A stretch of 9,306 nucleotides of DNA, taken from contig JAJYDI010000079.1 of NCBI GenBank assembly GCA_021777635.1, positions 1 through 9,306 of the forward strand, given 5' to 3'. The position numbers and the translations under genes were made by a program. This document shows, piece after piece, positions 1-5,819 of this stretch. The notes below the pieces were generated by a model, which made no database searches, was not told where the DNA came from, and saw only the letters and a program-made list of their open reading frames with translations. How positions within the stretch are numbered: the first letter of the stretch is position 1; every line of letters begins with the position of its first letter. This DNA comes from Pseudomonadota bacterium. GTDB taxonomy: Bacteria; Pseudomonadota; Gammaproteobacteria; Xanthomonadales; Rhodanobacteraceae.

Positions 1-36
1 CCGGTCCCTGGGGCTGCCAAGTTGCGCGAAGTCGCC

Positions 37-2076
37 ATGCTGAACGATTTGAGCATGCTGCTGGTCGAGGACGATGCTGAATTCGCGGCGCTGTTGCGGG
101 AAATGCTCAACGCGTTAGGAATCGGCGGCGCCCTGATCCACTGCGAGACGCTGCGACAGGCCATCGACTGGGTCAGTGAGCAGCGGTGTGACATCGCGCT
201 GCTCGATTTGACGCTGCCGGATTCGGCGGGTCTGGCGACACTGCGCGCATTTCAGGCGGGTGCGGATGATGTGGCGATCGTGGTGCTGACTGCGATCGAT
301 GACGACCGTCTCGGTGCGGCGGCAGTCGCCGCAGGTGCGCAGGATTATCTGTGCAAGCGGCATCTCGAACCGAGCACGCTGGGGCGTCTGTTGCGCCATG
401 CCGTGGTACGCAAGCGACTCGAACTGCGGCTGTTGGCCAGCGAGCGTCGTTACCGCGCGCTGTTCGAGGATAGTCTTGGTCTGATCTGCATCCACGATCT
501 CGACGGCGTGCTGGTCGAGGTCAATCCCGCTGCGGCGGCAGTGCTGGGTTATCGCGCGGAGGAACTCTGCGGGCTTCCACTGAGCACGCTGTTGCCGGCC
601 GCACATCGGTCCGAGCTGCCGTCGTACTTGCGGCGTGTCCGCGAGCACGGCTCGGACGCCGGCCGCCTGATCCTGCAGAGCCGGTCCGGCGAAACGTGTA
701 TCTGGCAATATCGCAATCGTTTGGTCCACGCTCCGGGTCAGACGCCACAAGTGCTTGGGATCGCGTTCGATGTCACTGCGCAGCGTCAGCAGGAGAACGT
801 GCTGCGCGCACGCCAGGCGGAACTGGAAGCGGTCAATGACAGTTCGCCGCTTGGGCTGGTGCGCCTCGACGCTCGCGGCCAGCTGCTCTACGCCAACCGA
901 ACCTTCGAGCGTATGACCGGACGGCAGAGCGAGGCCCTGCTTGGCGAACGATGGGCCGAGGTCGTACACCCCGATGATCGCGCGCGCGTCATTGCCTCCT
1001 GGGCGGAAGCGGTCGCCGGAGGCGGTAGCTATGCCAGTTGGCATCGACTACAGCGCGCCGATGGGGAGGTGGTACGGGTGTCCGTGCAGGCGCAGCCGCT
1101 CCGCGTGGATGATCGACGGCTGGGCTACGTCGCCAGCTTCGAGGATGTCACAGCTCGGCACGAGGCCGAGCAGGCGCTGATGGCCAGCGAAGGGCGGCTG
1201 CGCACCATCACTGACGCGTTGCCGCCGATGATCGGTTACGGCGATTCGCAGCAGCGCTTCGTCTACGTCAATCGCGCTTACGAGCTGTTCTACGGGCAGC
1301 CGCGCGAGTCGATCATCGGGCGCCATTTGCGTGAAGTACTGGGAGAGCAGCGCTATGCCGTGCGCCTGCCATACCTTCAGCGCGCGCTGGGCGGCGAGCG
1401 TGTGTGCTTTGAGGAAAGCCAGGAGCGTGACGGTCTCGTGGGCACCTTCGAGGTCACCTACATTCCGCAGTCCGATGGCGCAGGGCAGGTGGTCGGCGTT
1501 CACTTCATGGTGCAGGACATCAGCGCGCAGAAACAGGAATCGCAACGTCTGCGCGACCTCAGCGAAGCTGATTACCTGACCGGTCTGCTCAATCGCGCCG
1601 GGCTGGTAGCGCGTCTGCAGCGGGCTTTGATGCGCGGTGCTGACCAGCGAACCATGCTCGCGGTGTTCTATCTGGACATGGACGGTTTCAAGGCGATCAA
1701 CGATCGCCTCGGCCATGGCATGGGCGATCTCATGCTGCGCGCGTTCGCCGATCGCCTGCGCGATACGGTGCGCGCCTCCGACGTGGTGGCGCGACTGGGC
1801 GGCGACGAGTTTGTGGTGATTGCCGAAGGACTGCTGCAGCCGATCATCGCGCGCACCATCGCCGAGAAGATCGTGACCGCCATGCGCGAACCGTTCGTGG
1901 TGGCGGGGGAGTCACTGGAGGTGACGGCCAGCGTGGGCGTCGCACTGTGCGATGACCGCACGATGGACCCGCAGAACCTACTCGATCGCGCCGATGCCAT
2001 GCTTTATGCCGCCAAGCGCGCAGGCCGCGACGCCTATCGCATCGCGCCCGCGGGAGGGCCATTGCCGACCGGCTGA
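37..2076 (+). CDS. Response regulator with three PAS domains and a GGDEF domain (predicted diguanylate cyclase)
   Basis: Predicted cytoplasmic signalling enzyme that would make cyclic-di-GMP from two GTP when its receiver domain is phosphorylated. Counting from ATG 37 (679 aa): receiver domain at about 1-120, with acidic pocket E11-D12-D13, phospho-acceptor D57 in LLDLTLPD, T85 and K107; three PAS domains starting near 135, 265 and 389; GGDEF domain from about 510. The active-site GGDEF is intact (nt 1798-1812) and is preceded by RASD five residues upstream, the product-inhibition I-site. There is no EAL domain and no membrane segment. The frame is open to the left window edge, so an in-frame TTG at 22 or a start outside cannot be excluded. 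ATG 37 fits the usual short lead into LLVEDD. A second frame ends at TGA 41-43, overlapping ATG 37 (ATGCTGA), so an upstream gene, perhaps the cognate kinase, may be translationally coupled. Ligands of the PAS domains are unknown. Confidence 0.9.
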   Translation: MLNDLSMLLVEDDAEFAALLREMLNALGIGGALIHCETLRQAIDWVSEQRCDIALLDLTLPDSAGLATLRAFQAGADDVAIVVLTAIDDDRLGAAAVAAGAQDYLCKRHLEPSTLGRLLRHAVVRKRLELRLLASERRYRALFEDSLGLICIHDLDGVLVEVNPAAAAVLGYRAEELCGLPLSTLLPAAHRSELPSYLRRVREHGSDAGRLILQSRSGETCIWQYRNRLVHAPGQTPQVLGIAFDVTAQRQQENVLRARQAELEAVNDSSPLGLVRLDARGQLLYANRTFERMTGRQSEALLGERWAEVVHPDDRARVIASWAEAVAGGGSYASWHRLQRADGEVVRVSVQAQPLRVDDRRLGYVASFEDVTARHEAEQALMASEGRLRTITDALPPMIGYGDSQQRFVYVNRAYELFYGQPRESIIGRHLREVLGEQRYAVRLPYLQRALGGERVCFEESQERDGLVGTFEVTYIPQSDGAGQVVGVHFMVQDISAQKQESQRLRDLSEADYLTGLLNRAGLVARLQRALMRGADQRTMLAVFYLDMDGFKAINDRLGHGMGDLMLRAFADRLRDTVRASDVVARLGGDEFVVIAEGLLQPIIARTIAEKIVTAMREPFVVAGESLEVTASVGVALCDDRTMDPQNLLDRADAMLYAAKRAGRDAYRIAPAGGPLPTG

Positions 2077-2084
2077 GGCGTCGT

Positions 2085-3452
2085 TCAGTAGGCGAATTCG
2101 GCGAATACCGGATCGACGTTTCCGTTCCAAGCACCGCGGAATAGTTCCAGCTTGCGCTCGGCGGGTGTCTGGTTGGCCAGTGCGAACTCGAACAGCGGCT
2201 CAAGGAAGACGCTCTCGTCGGCGCCGTGTGCATCACGCACGGCACGCCGCTTGAGACCGGCGTCGGCGATCTTCAGCGCCTCTACCGCCAGTTCGCGCAC
2301 CGTGCCGCCGCGGAACGGCAGTTTCAGCGCGTGCTTCGGCACGCCGTCGCGAAGCGCATGACGCTCGGCCAAGCTGAAGTCGCGGACCAAGTCCCAGGCC
2401 GCATCCAGCGCAGCATCGTCGTAAAGTAGCCCAACCCAGAGTGCCGGCAGCGCGCACAGGCGGTTCCACGGGCCACCGTCGGCGCCGCGCATCTCCAGGT
2501 ATTTCTTCAGCCGCACCTCGGGGAATGCGGTGGTCAGATGATCGGCGAAGTCGCGCAGCGTCGGCAGCACGCCCGGCAGCGCCGGAAGCCTGCCGGCCAT
2601 GAAGTCCCGGAAGCTCTGTCCGGCCAGATCGAGGTAGCGGCCGTCGCGGTAGCTGAAATACATCGGGACGCCGAGAATGTAGTCGACGTAGCGCTCGTAG
2701 CCGAAACCGTCCTCGAATACGAAGTCGAGCATGCCGGTGCGGTCGGGATCGGTGTCAGTCCACACCTGCGAGCGGAATGAAAGGAATCCGTTGGGCTTGC
2801 CCTCGGTGAACGGTGAATCCGCGAAGAGCGCGGTGGCAATCGGCTGCAGTGCCAGTCCGACGCGGAACTTCCTGACCATCTCGGCTTCGCTGGCGAAGTC
2901 GAGGTTGACCTGCACCGTGCAAGTGCGAGTCATCATGTCGAGACCGAGCCGGCCCCTGAGCGGCATGTAGCGGCGCATGATCGCGTAGCGGCCCTTGGGC
3001 ATCCACGGCATCTCGTCGCGACGCCACTTCGGCTGGAAGCCCATGCCGAGAAAGCCCAGTTTCAGAGGGTCGGCGACGCTGCGCACTTCGCGCAGATGCT
3101 CGGTGACCTCGCAGCAGGTGGCGTGGATGTCGGCCAGCGGGGCGCCGGAAAGCTCGAGCTGGCCAGCCGGCTCCAGCGTGATCGAGGCCGCGTCGCGCAG
3201 CAGCGCCACAGGCAGCTCGCCCTCGCGCAGGATCTGCCAGCCGTGGCGGGCGGCGATGCCTTCGAGCAGCGCGCGGATGCCGCGCTCGCCCTCGTAGGCC
3301 GGTGCATGAAGATCATCGAGACGGAAGCCGAACTTCTCGTGCTCGGTGCCGATGCGCCATTCGGTGCGCGGCTTCTCCCCGGACGCGATGTAGTCCACCA
3401 GCATCTGCCGGTCGCGGATCGGGGTGTCCTGCACGGCGCTGGGGATCGACAT
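2085..3452 (-). CDS. gshA: Glutamate-cysteine ligase, GCS2/plant-type
   Basis: Catalyses the ATP-dependent joining of L-glutamate and L-cysteine to gamma-glutamylcysteine, the first step of glutathione synthesis in the cytoplasm. Recognised from family signatures: WRIGTEHEKFGF near residue 32, ITLEPAGQLELSG near 90, MTRTCTVQVNLDF near 175, FLSFRSQVWTDTDPDRTG near 223, and the KYLEMRGADGG block near 320. The length of 455 aa fits the proteobacterial GCS2 type, as opposed to the E. coli type. The open frame continues 33 codons upstream to 3551, but that extension is low-complexity and arginine-rich. ATG 3452 (MSIPSAVQDTPIRDRQ) matches the usual start, with a GAGG about 7 nt upstream. It is convergent with the cyclase gene (8-bp gap, no room for a terminator between the stops) and lies 114 bp downstream of the LOG gene on the same strand. 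Thiol redox role by family knowledge; no key block is missing. Confidence 0.93.
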   Translation of the reverse strand: MSIPSAVQDTPIRDRQMLVDYIASGEKPRTEWRIGTEHEKFGFRLDDLHAPAYEGERGIRALLEGIAARHGWQILREGELPVALLRDAASITLEPAGQLELSGAPLADIHATCCEVTEHLREVRSVADPLKLGFLGMGFQPKWRRDEMPWMPKGRYAIMRRYMPLRGRLGLDMMTRTCTVQVNLDFASEAEMVRKFRVGLALQPIATALFADSPFTEGKPNGFLSFRSQVWTDTDPDRTGMLDFVFEDGFGYERYVDYILGVPMYFSYRDGRYLDLAGQSFRDFMAGRLPALPGVLPTLRDFADHLTTAFPEVRLKKYLEMRGADGGPWNRLCALPALWVGLLYDDAALDAAWDLVRDFSLAERHALRDGVPKHALKLPFRGGTVRELAVEALKIADAGLKRRAVRDAHGADESVFLEPLFEFALANQTPAERKLELFRGAWNGNVDPVFAEFAY

Positions 3453-3476
3453 GGGACGGCCTCGCTCGGTGAAAGG

Positions 3477-3506
3477 CGAATATGCGGCCGCGGAGGGCGA
3501 TTGCAA
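3477..3506 (-). promoter_or_regulatory. Candidate sigma70-type promoter of gshA
   Basis: Read on the minus strand, TTGCAA (3501-3506) lies 18 bp before TATTCG (3477-3482), which would start transcription roughly 15-20 nt upstream of ATG 3452. Both hexamers are only partial matches to consensus, so this is a weak call. It suggests gshA can be transcribed independently of the LOG gene. Confidence 0.3.
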
Positions 3507-3519
3507 GATCGGCCTTCGC

Positions 3520-3553
3520 GCGTGCCGACCACCGCGGCTGGTCCGCAACACGC
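3520..3553 (-). other. Composite stem-loop between the LOG gene and gshA
   Basis: The outer arms GCGTG (3520-3524) and CACGC (3549-3553) enclose inner arms GACCA (3527-3531) and TGGTC (3539-3543) around a 7-nt loop. The structure starts 14 bp past the LOG stop codon. No T-run follows on the minus strand, so it is not a canonical intrinsic terminator. It may protect the 3' end of the LOG message or be a chance GC-rich fold. Confidence 0.3.
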
Positions 3554-3566
3554 GCTGTTCAGTGCA

Positions 3567-4247
3567 TCATCCGCGCACCACCGCGTAGTCGCGTGCATCC
3601 TCGCGCCAGCGAGGCGTGGTGCGGATTGCCGGCAGCACGTCCCCGGGTGAGGCCACCCGCTGCCACATCGCGGCATGTTCGGGATTCATGAAATGCGCTG
3701 CGATCACCTGCTGCAGGAAGGCCTCCAGCGGCGCGTAGAAGCCCAGCGTGTCGAGCAGGATGATCGGATTGAAGTACAGCCCAAGGCGCTTGAGCGTGAT
3801 CGCTTCGAACAGCTCTTCCAGCGTGCCGCAGCCGCCGGGCAAGGCGACGACCGCGTCGGAGCCAGTCAGCAGACGGTGCTTGCGCTCGCGCATGTCCTCG
3901 ACGTATTCCATGCAAAAGGTACCGTTGCGTCCGGCCACCGTTCCTGGTCCGGCGCGCCAGCCCGGACCTCCCTGATCCGGGTGCTGGCCGGTCCCATCCT
4001 CCTGCAGGGGATGAGCGCGCCCCGGCCAGCCCCACTCCAGATCGGCCATGAACCGCGGCAGGATGCCGATCACCTCGCCGCCGCGGGCCAGTGCGCCGTC
4101 GGCCAGCGCGCCCATCGAGCCTGCCGAACCGCCGCCGTAGACCACGCTGCAGCCGGCCTCGGCCAGCCGCTCGCCGAGCTGGCGCGCGGCGGCGCGATAG
4201 GCCGGGTCGGCCTGTTCGCTGGACGCGCAATAGACGCAGATACGCAT
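3567..4247 (-). CDS. LOG-family (TIGR00730-like) Rossmann protein, putative nucleotide phosphoribohydrolase, with internal insert
   Basis: Member of the LOG/lysine-decarboxylase-like Rossmann family. Characterised members release the free base from cytokinin riboside monophosphates or AMP; the natural substrate of this one cannot be read from sequence. Visible signatures in 226 aa: N-terminal strand MRICVYCASS, glycine-rich VVYGGGSAGSMGALAD at 36-50, the EDMRERK block at 117-123 and the active-site PGGCGTLEE at 137-145. The family is usually about 180-195 aa. The excess sits at residues ~77-109 (nt ~3921-4019), a Gly/Pro/Arg-rich stretch placed between LEWGWPG and YVEDMRERK, which normally lie close together. 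The frame is intact and both flanks keep family character, so this looks like an in-frame insertion. ATG 4247 is the natural start, directly before the first beta strand; the Shine-Dalgarno sequence is weak. The gap to the upstream gene is 62 bp on the same strand, so co-transcription is possible. Confidence 0.85.
   Translation of the reverse strand: MRICVYCASSEQADPAYRAAARQLGERLAEAGCSVVYGGGSAGSMGALADGALARGGEVIGILPRFMADLEWGWPGRAHPLQEDGTGQHPDQGGPGWRAGPGTVAGRNGTFCMEYVEDMRERKHRLLTGSDAVVALPGGCGTLEELFEAITLKRLGLYFNPIILLDTLGFYAPLEAFLQQVIAAHFMNPEHAAMWQRVASPGDVLPAIRTTPRWREDARDYAVVRG
3946..3994. repeat. Imperfect GC-rich palindrome inside the LOG-gene insert
   Basis: The left arm, 3946-3966 (GGTCCGGCGCGCCAGCCCGGA with one extra 4-nt block), is the reverse complement, with two small gaps, of the right arm at 3976-3994. 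The 9-nt spacer is 3967-3975. It lies wholly within the stretch that is extra relative to other LOG proteins. In such GC-rich DNA some of this pairing can arise by chance. Confidence 0.4.
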
Positions 4248-4309
4248 GGGCGGTCCCGTTGGCCCCAGGAGCCCTCAGTTTAGCCGGCACCGCGGAATTG
4301 CAAGGGTTG

Positions 4310-4861
4310 CTATTGCACCCTACCCGGCGCATCGAGCAGCACTGCGCCGCGAAATTCCCTGCGACCGTCGGCGCGCCCGAGGGCATGACGGGCAAAGGCA
4401 TCCAGACCTTGCCAGTCGCCGGACAGTCGGCGCAGTTCGACCAGGGCACGTACCAGGGCGGTGAACGCTGCCGCGAGGTGCCGGTAGAGCGCCGCCAGCG
4501 CCTTGCCGACGAGTTCGGCTTCGGCCGTGTAGGCGGTGATCCCGAGGTCGAGGAAATACCCCGGCGACACGCGCCGCCGCTGTGCCTGCTCGGGGAACAG
4601 GCCGGCGATCAGTAGACACCGGTCGCCGGTCTCGCGCAGCGCGCGGGTGCGCTGGCTCCCTTGCGCAAGCAGGGCCTCGAGATAATCAAGCGCCAGCACC
4701 CGCGCGCCGAGGCCGGCATCGCCCAGATGCCGCATCAGCACGAAGACGAGATGGCTCTCCAGTTCCTCGTCCAGCGTCACCCCGGCGCGCTGCGCCGACT
4801 CGCGCACCAGATCGAGCCACAAGGCGGTGGGAGCGTTCTCGGTGAGGATGCTGGCGGCCAT
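4310..4861 (-). CDS. Conserved-looking hypothetical protein, mostly helical
   Basis: I do not recognise a named family. The 183-aa product begins MAASILTENAPTALWLDLV and is rich in Leu, Ala, Glu and Arg with a regular hydrophobic pattern. This suggests an all-alpha soluble protein, with predicted helices throughout (for example ELESHLVFVLMRHLGDAG, and ALAALYRHLAAAFTALVRAL near the C-terminus). There is no signal peptide, no clear membrane span and no catalytic motif. ATG 4861 was chosen over the longer open frame to 4957 because a GGAG lies 7 nt upstream and the preceding codons are arginine-rich non-family-like sequence. The -10/-35 candidate at 4895-4922 also lies inside the longer version. 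It is followed 62 bp later by the LOG gene on the same strand, so the two may form an operon. Coding character (third-position GC, no internal stop, plausible protein) supports a real gene. Confidence 0.75.
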   Translation of the reverse strand: MAASILTENAPTALWLDLVRESAQRAGVTLDEELESHLVFVLMRHLGDAGLGARVLALDYLEALLAQGSQRTRALRETGDRCLLIAGLFPEQAQRRRVSPGYFLDLGITAYTAEAELVGKALAALYRHLAAAFTALVRALVELRRLSGDWQGLDAFARHALGRADGRREFRGAVLLDAPGRVQ

Positions 4862-4894
4862 GCATGCACTCCGAATCGCGAAGTCGGCGCCTTC

Positions 4895-4922
4895 CTTATA
4901 TCGATCCGTGTCCACGATGCAA
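4895..4922 (-). promoter_or_regulatory. Candidate promoter of the 4310-4861 gene
   Basis: On the minus strand TTGCAT (4917-4922), a 16-bp spacer, then TATAAG (4895-4900). This predicts a start near 4888 and a leader of about 27 nt containing the GGAG ribosome binding site. The -10 is one of the few AT-rich hexamers in this region, which supports it. Confidence 0.45.
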
Positions 4923-4955
4923 TGGCGGCCTGGTGAGCCGCGCCGACGGCGCCAC

Positions 4956-4980
4956 AAAAAGCGCCGGCGGGAGCCGGCGC
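4956..4980 (-). terminator. Intrinsic terminator downstream of the TonB-dependent receptor relic
   Basis: A perfect 8-bp stem, GCGCCGGC (4961-4968) with GCCGGCGC (4973-4980), has a 4-nt loop and is followed on the minus strand by five T (4956-4960). It lies about 60 bp past the receptor stop codon at 5041. This is a textbook Rho-independent terminator, still intact although the gene it served is truncated. It also shields the 4310-4861 gene from read-through. Confidence 0.88.
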
Positions 4981-5006
4981 GAAGGTGTCACTACGCTGGA
5001 GAAGAC

Positions 5007-5031
5007 GGGGCGGCTTCGAATGCGCCGCCCC
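5007..5031 (-). other. Second stem-loop just after the receptor stop codon
   Basis: GGGGCGGC (5007-5014) pairs perfectly with GCCGCCCC (5024-5031) around a 9-nt loop, starting 9 bp beyond the stop codon on the minus strand. No T-run follows, so it is probably an accessory 3'-end stabilising hairpin in tandem with the terminator at 4956-4980. Confidence 0.5.
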
Positions 5032-5040
5032 TGGGGACGG

Positions 5041-5529
5041 TCAGAACCGCACCCTGACTCCGGCCTGGAAGTACCGTCCCACGATGCCCTGCTGCTGGTA
5101 GGTGGGGTTGTAGTTCGCGCCCGCGCCCGCGTAGTCGATCGGGTCGAGCCCTGGGCCGCGATCGAGCAGGTTCTGGATGCCACCGAAGATGTCGATGTCG
5201 CGGGTCAGGTGGTAGCTACCGTTGAGATCGACGTAGGTGAACGAGGGCATCCTGCAGTTGGTCGGGAAGTTGGCACCGGTCGGCCCCGTCGAGAAGCACG
5301 AGTTGTCACCGGTGATATCAGGCACGCTCATGTAGAGGTGGCTGACATAGTAGACCGAGGCCGTGACCGACCAGTTGCCGTGCTGCAGCATGTTCGCCCA
5401 TGACGCACGCCACTTTGGCGTGCCCGCGCCCGAGGACAGGATGTAGGGTCCCTGCGTACCGACGAACTGCAGGTAGCCCTGACCGAAATCTTCTTTCCAG
5501 GTCAGGATGTCCGTGCAACGAACTACCCC
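5041..5529 (-). pseudogene. C-terminal remnant of a TonB-dependent outer-membrane receptor
   Basis: The minus-strand frame from 5529 to TGA 5041-5043 encodes about 162 residues that read as the last beta-strands of a TonB-dependent receptor of the xanthomonad type. It contains GYLQFVGTQGPYILSSGAGTPKWRAS, a YVDLNGSYHLTRDIDIFGGIQNLLDR block, NYNPTYQQQGIVGRYFQAGV, and a terminal aromatic residue (VRVRF) as expected for barrel insertion by the Bam complex. Full receptors run to roughly 700-1000 aa. Here the signal peptide, TonB box, plug and most of the barrel are absent. The frame stops at 5530-5532 and the DNA upstream is not receptor-like in any frame I read. The internal ATG at 5391 has no convincing ribosome binding site and its product could not fold as a barrel. 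The gene is therefore a decayed or deleted relic, although its terminator remains. Confidence 0.8.
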
Positions 5530-5621
5530 TCACATGTGGGACGGATCGGTCGCGATGGCCGCGGAAATCGGGTTGCCGCGATAGCAGGTGGGGCGATGTC
5601 CGATCCGTGACTGGAAAGAAG
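5490..5621. repeat. 132-bp segment bounded by 19-bp inverted repeats (candidate MITE-like element)
   Basis: 5490-5508 (CTTCTTTCCAGGTCAGGAT) and the reverse complement of 5603-5621 (CTTCTTTCCAGTCACGGAT) agree at 18 positions, with one single-base gap in each arm. The outer 11 bp are perfect. No target-site duplication is visible at the outer edges. A nested inverted repeat, ACGGATCGG (5541-5549) with CCGATCCGT (5600-5608), overlaps the right arm, and GATGTCCG occurs directly repeated at 5506-5513 and 5595-5602. The left arm lies at the edge of the recognisable receptor coding sequence. It could be a small non-autonomous mobile element or an inverted duplication formed during the deletion. Confidence 0.4.
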
Positions 5622-5658
5622 TGGTACCCCCCGTTTCACGAGGGTTTAACCCCGCCAT
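5530..5658 (-). other. Short open frame in phase with the receptor relic (doubtful small CDS)
   Basis: ATG 5656-5658 opens 42 codons (MAGLNPRETGGTTS... ending GNPISAAIATDPSHM) that stop at TGA 5530-5532, in the same phase as the receptor remnant. There is no clear ribosome binding site and no recognisable family. I list it because the frame continuity is notable and the peptide could mark a dispersed repeat, not because expression is likely. Confidence 0.2.
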
Positions 5659-5717
5659 AGTCACGGTCAATCGAATCGCGACGTTCGTATGCCAACCGTA
5701 ATTTCAGCGTTACGCGG

Positions 5718-5746
5718 TTGACATGATCTGTTCGAATTCATACAGA
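5718..5746 (+). promoter_or_regulatory. Candidate plus-strand promoter between two palindromes
   Basis: A consensus -35, TTGACA (5718-5723), lies 17 bp before TACAGA (5741-5746). An inverted repeat GATCTGT (5725-5731) / ACAGATC (5742-5748) fills the spacer and covers the -10. A second one, CAACCG-TAA (5693-5701) / TTACGCGGTTG (5710-5720), abuts the -35. The palindromes look like operator sites. There is no plus-strand gene downstream: the next feature is the rho terminator, then rho in antisense. It may be an orphan promoter left by rearrangement or may drive a short antisense RNA. Confidence 0.35.
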
Positions 5747-5765
5747 TCGTATGGGGCGTGATCGC

Positions 5766-5794
5766 AAAAAGGCCGGCGCATCAGGCCGGCCTTT
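5766..5794 (-). terminator. Intrinsic terminator of rho
   Basis: A 10-bp perfect stem, AAAGGCCGGC (5768-5777) with GCCGGCCTTT (5785-5794), has a 7-nt loop and is followed on the minus strand by a run of T (5766-5770, continuous with the stem's own T residues). It begins 25 bp past the rho stop codon. The plus-strand T-run is only three bases, so it would work less well in the opposite direction. Confidence 0.88.
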
Positions 5795-5819
5795 CGGATG
5801 CACGAAGCGGGTGAGTGGA

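Noticed and set aside
115..1044. 309-codon minus-strand frame opposite the response-regulator/PAS gene
   Set aside because: Antisense to clear receiver and PAS domains, with no own signature; long antisense frames are expected at this GC content.
3453..3551. 33-codon N-terminal extension of GshA
   Set aside because: The added residues are not family-like, and the start at 3452 has a ribosome binding site and the usual N-terminal sequence. The candidate promoter also lies inside the extension.
3559..4449. 296-codon minus-strand frame overlapping the LOG gene
   Set aside because: Out-of-frame reading of the LOG gene and the end of its upstream neighbour. It is arginine/alanine-rich low-complexity, while the LOG signatures are all in the other frame.
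5530..5750. Continuation of the TonB-dependent receptor upstream in another frame (simple frameshift)
   Set aside because: I read the same-phase frame upstream to its next stop at 5704-5706 and found no receptor-like sequence. The 218 bp before the rho terminator are far too short for the missing parts, so a single frameshift does not explain the truncation.
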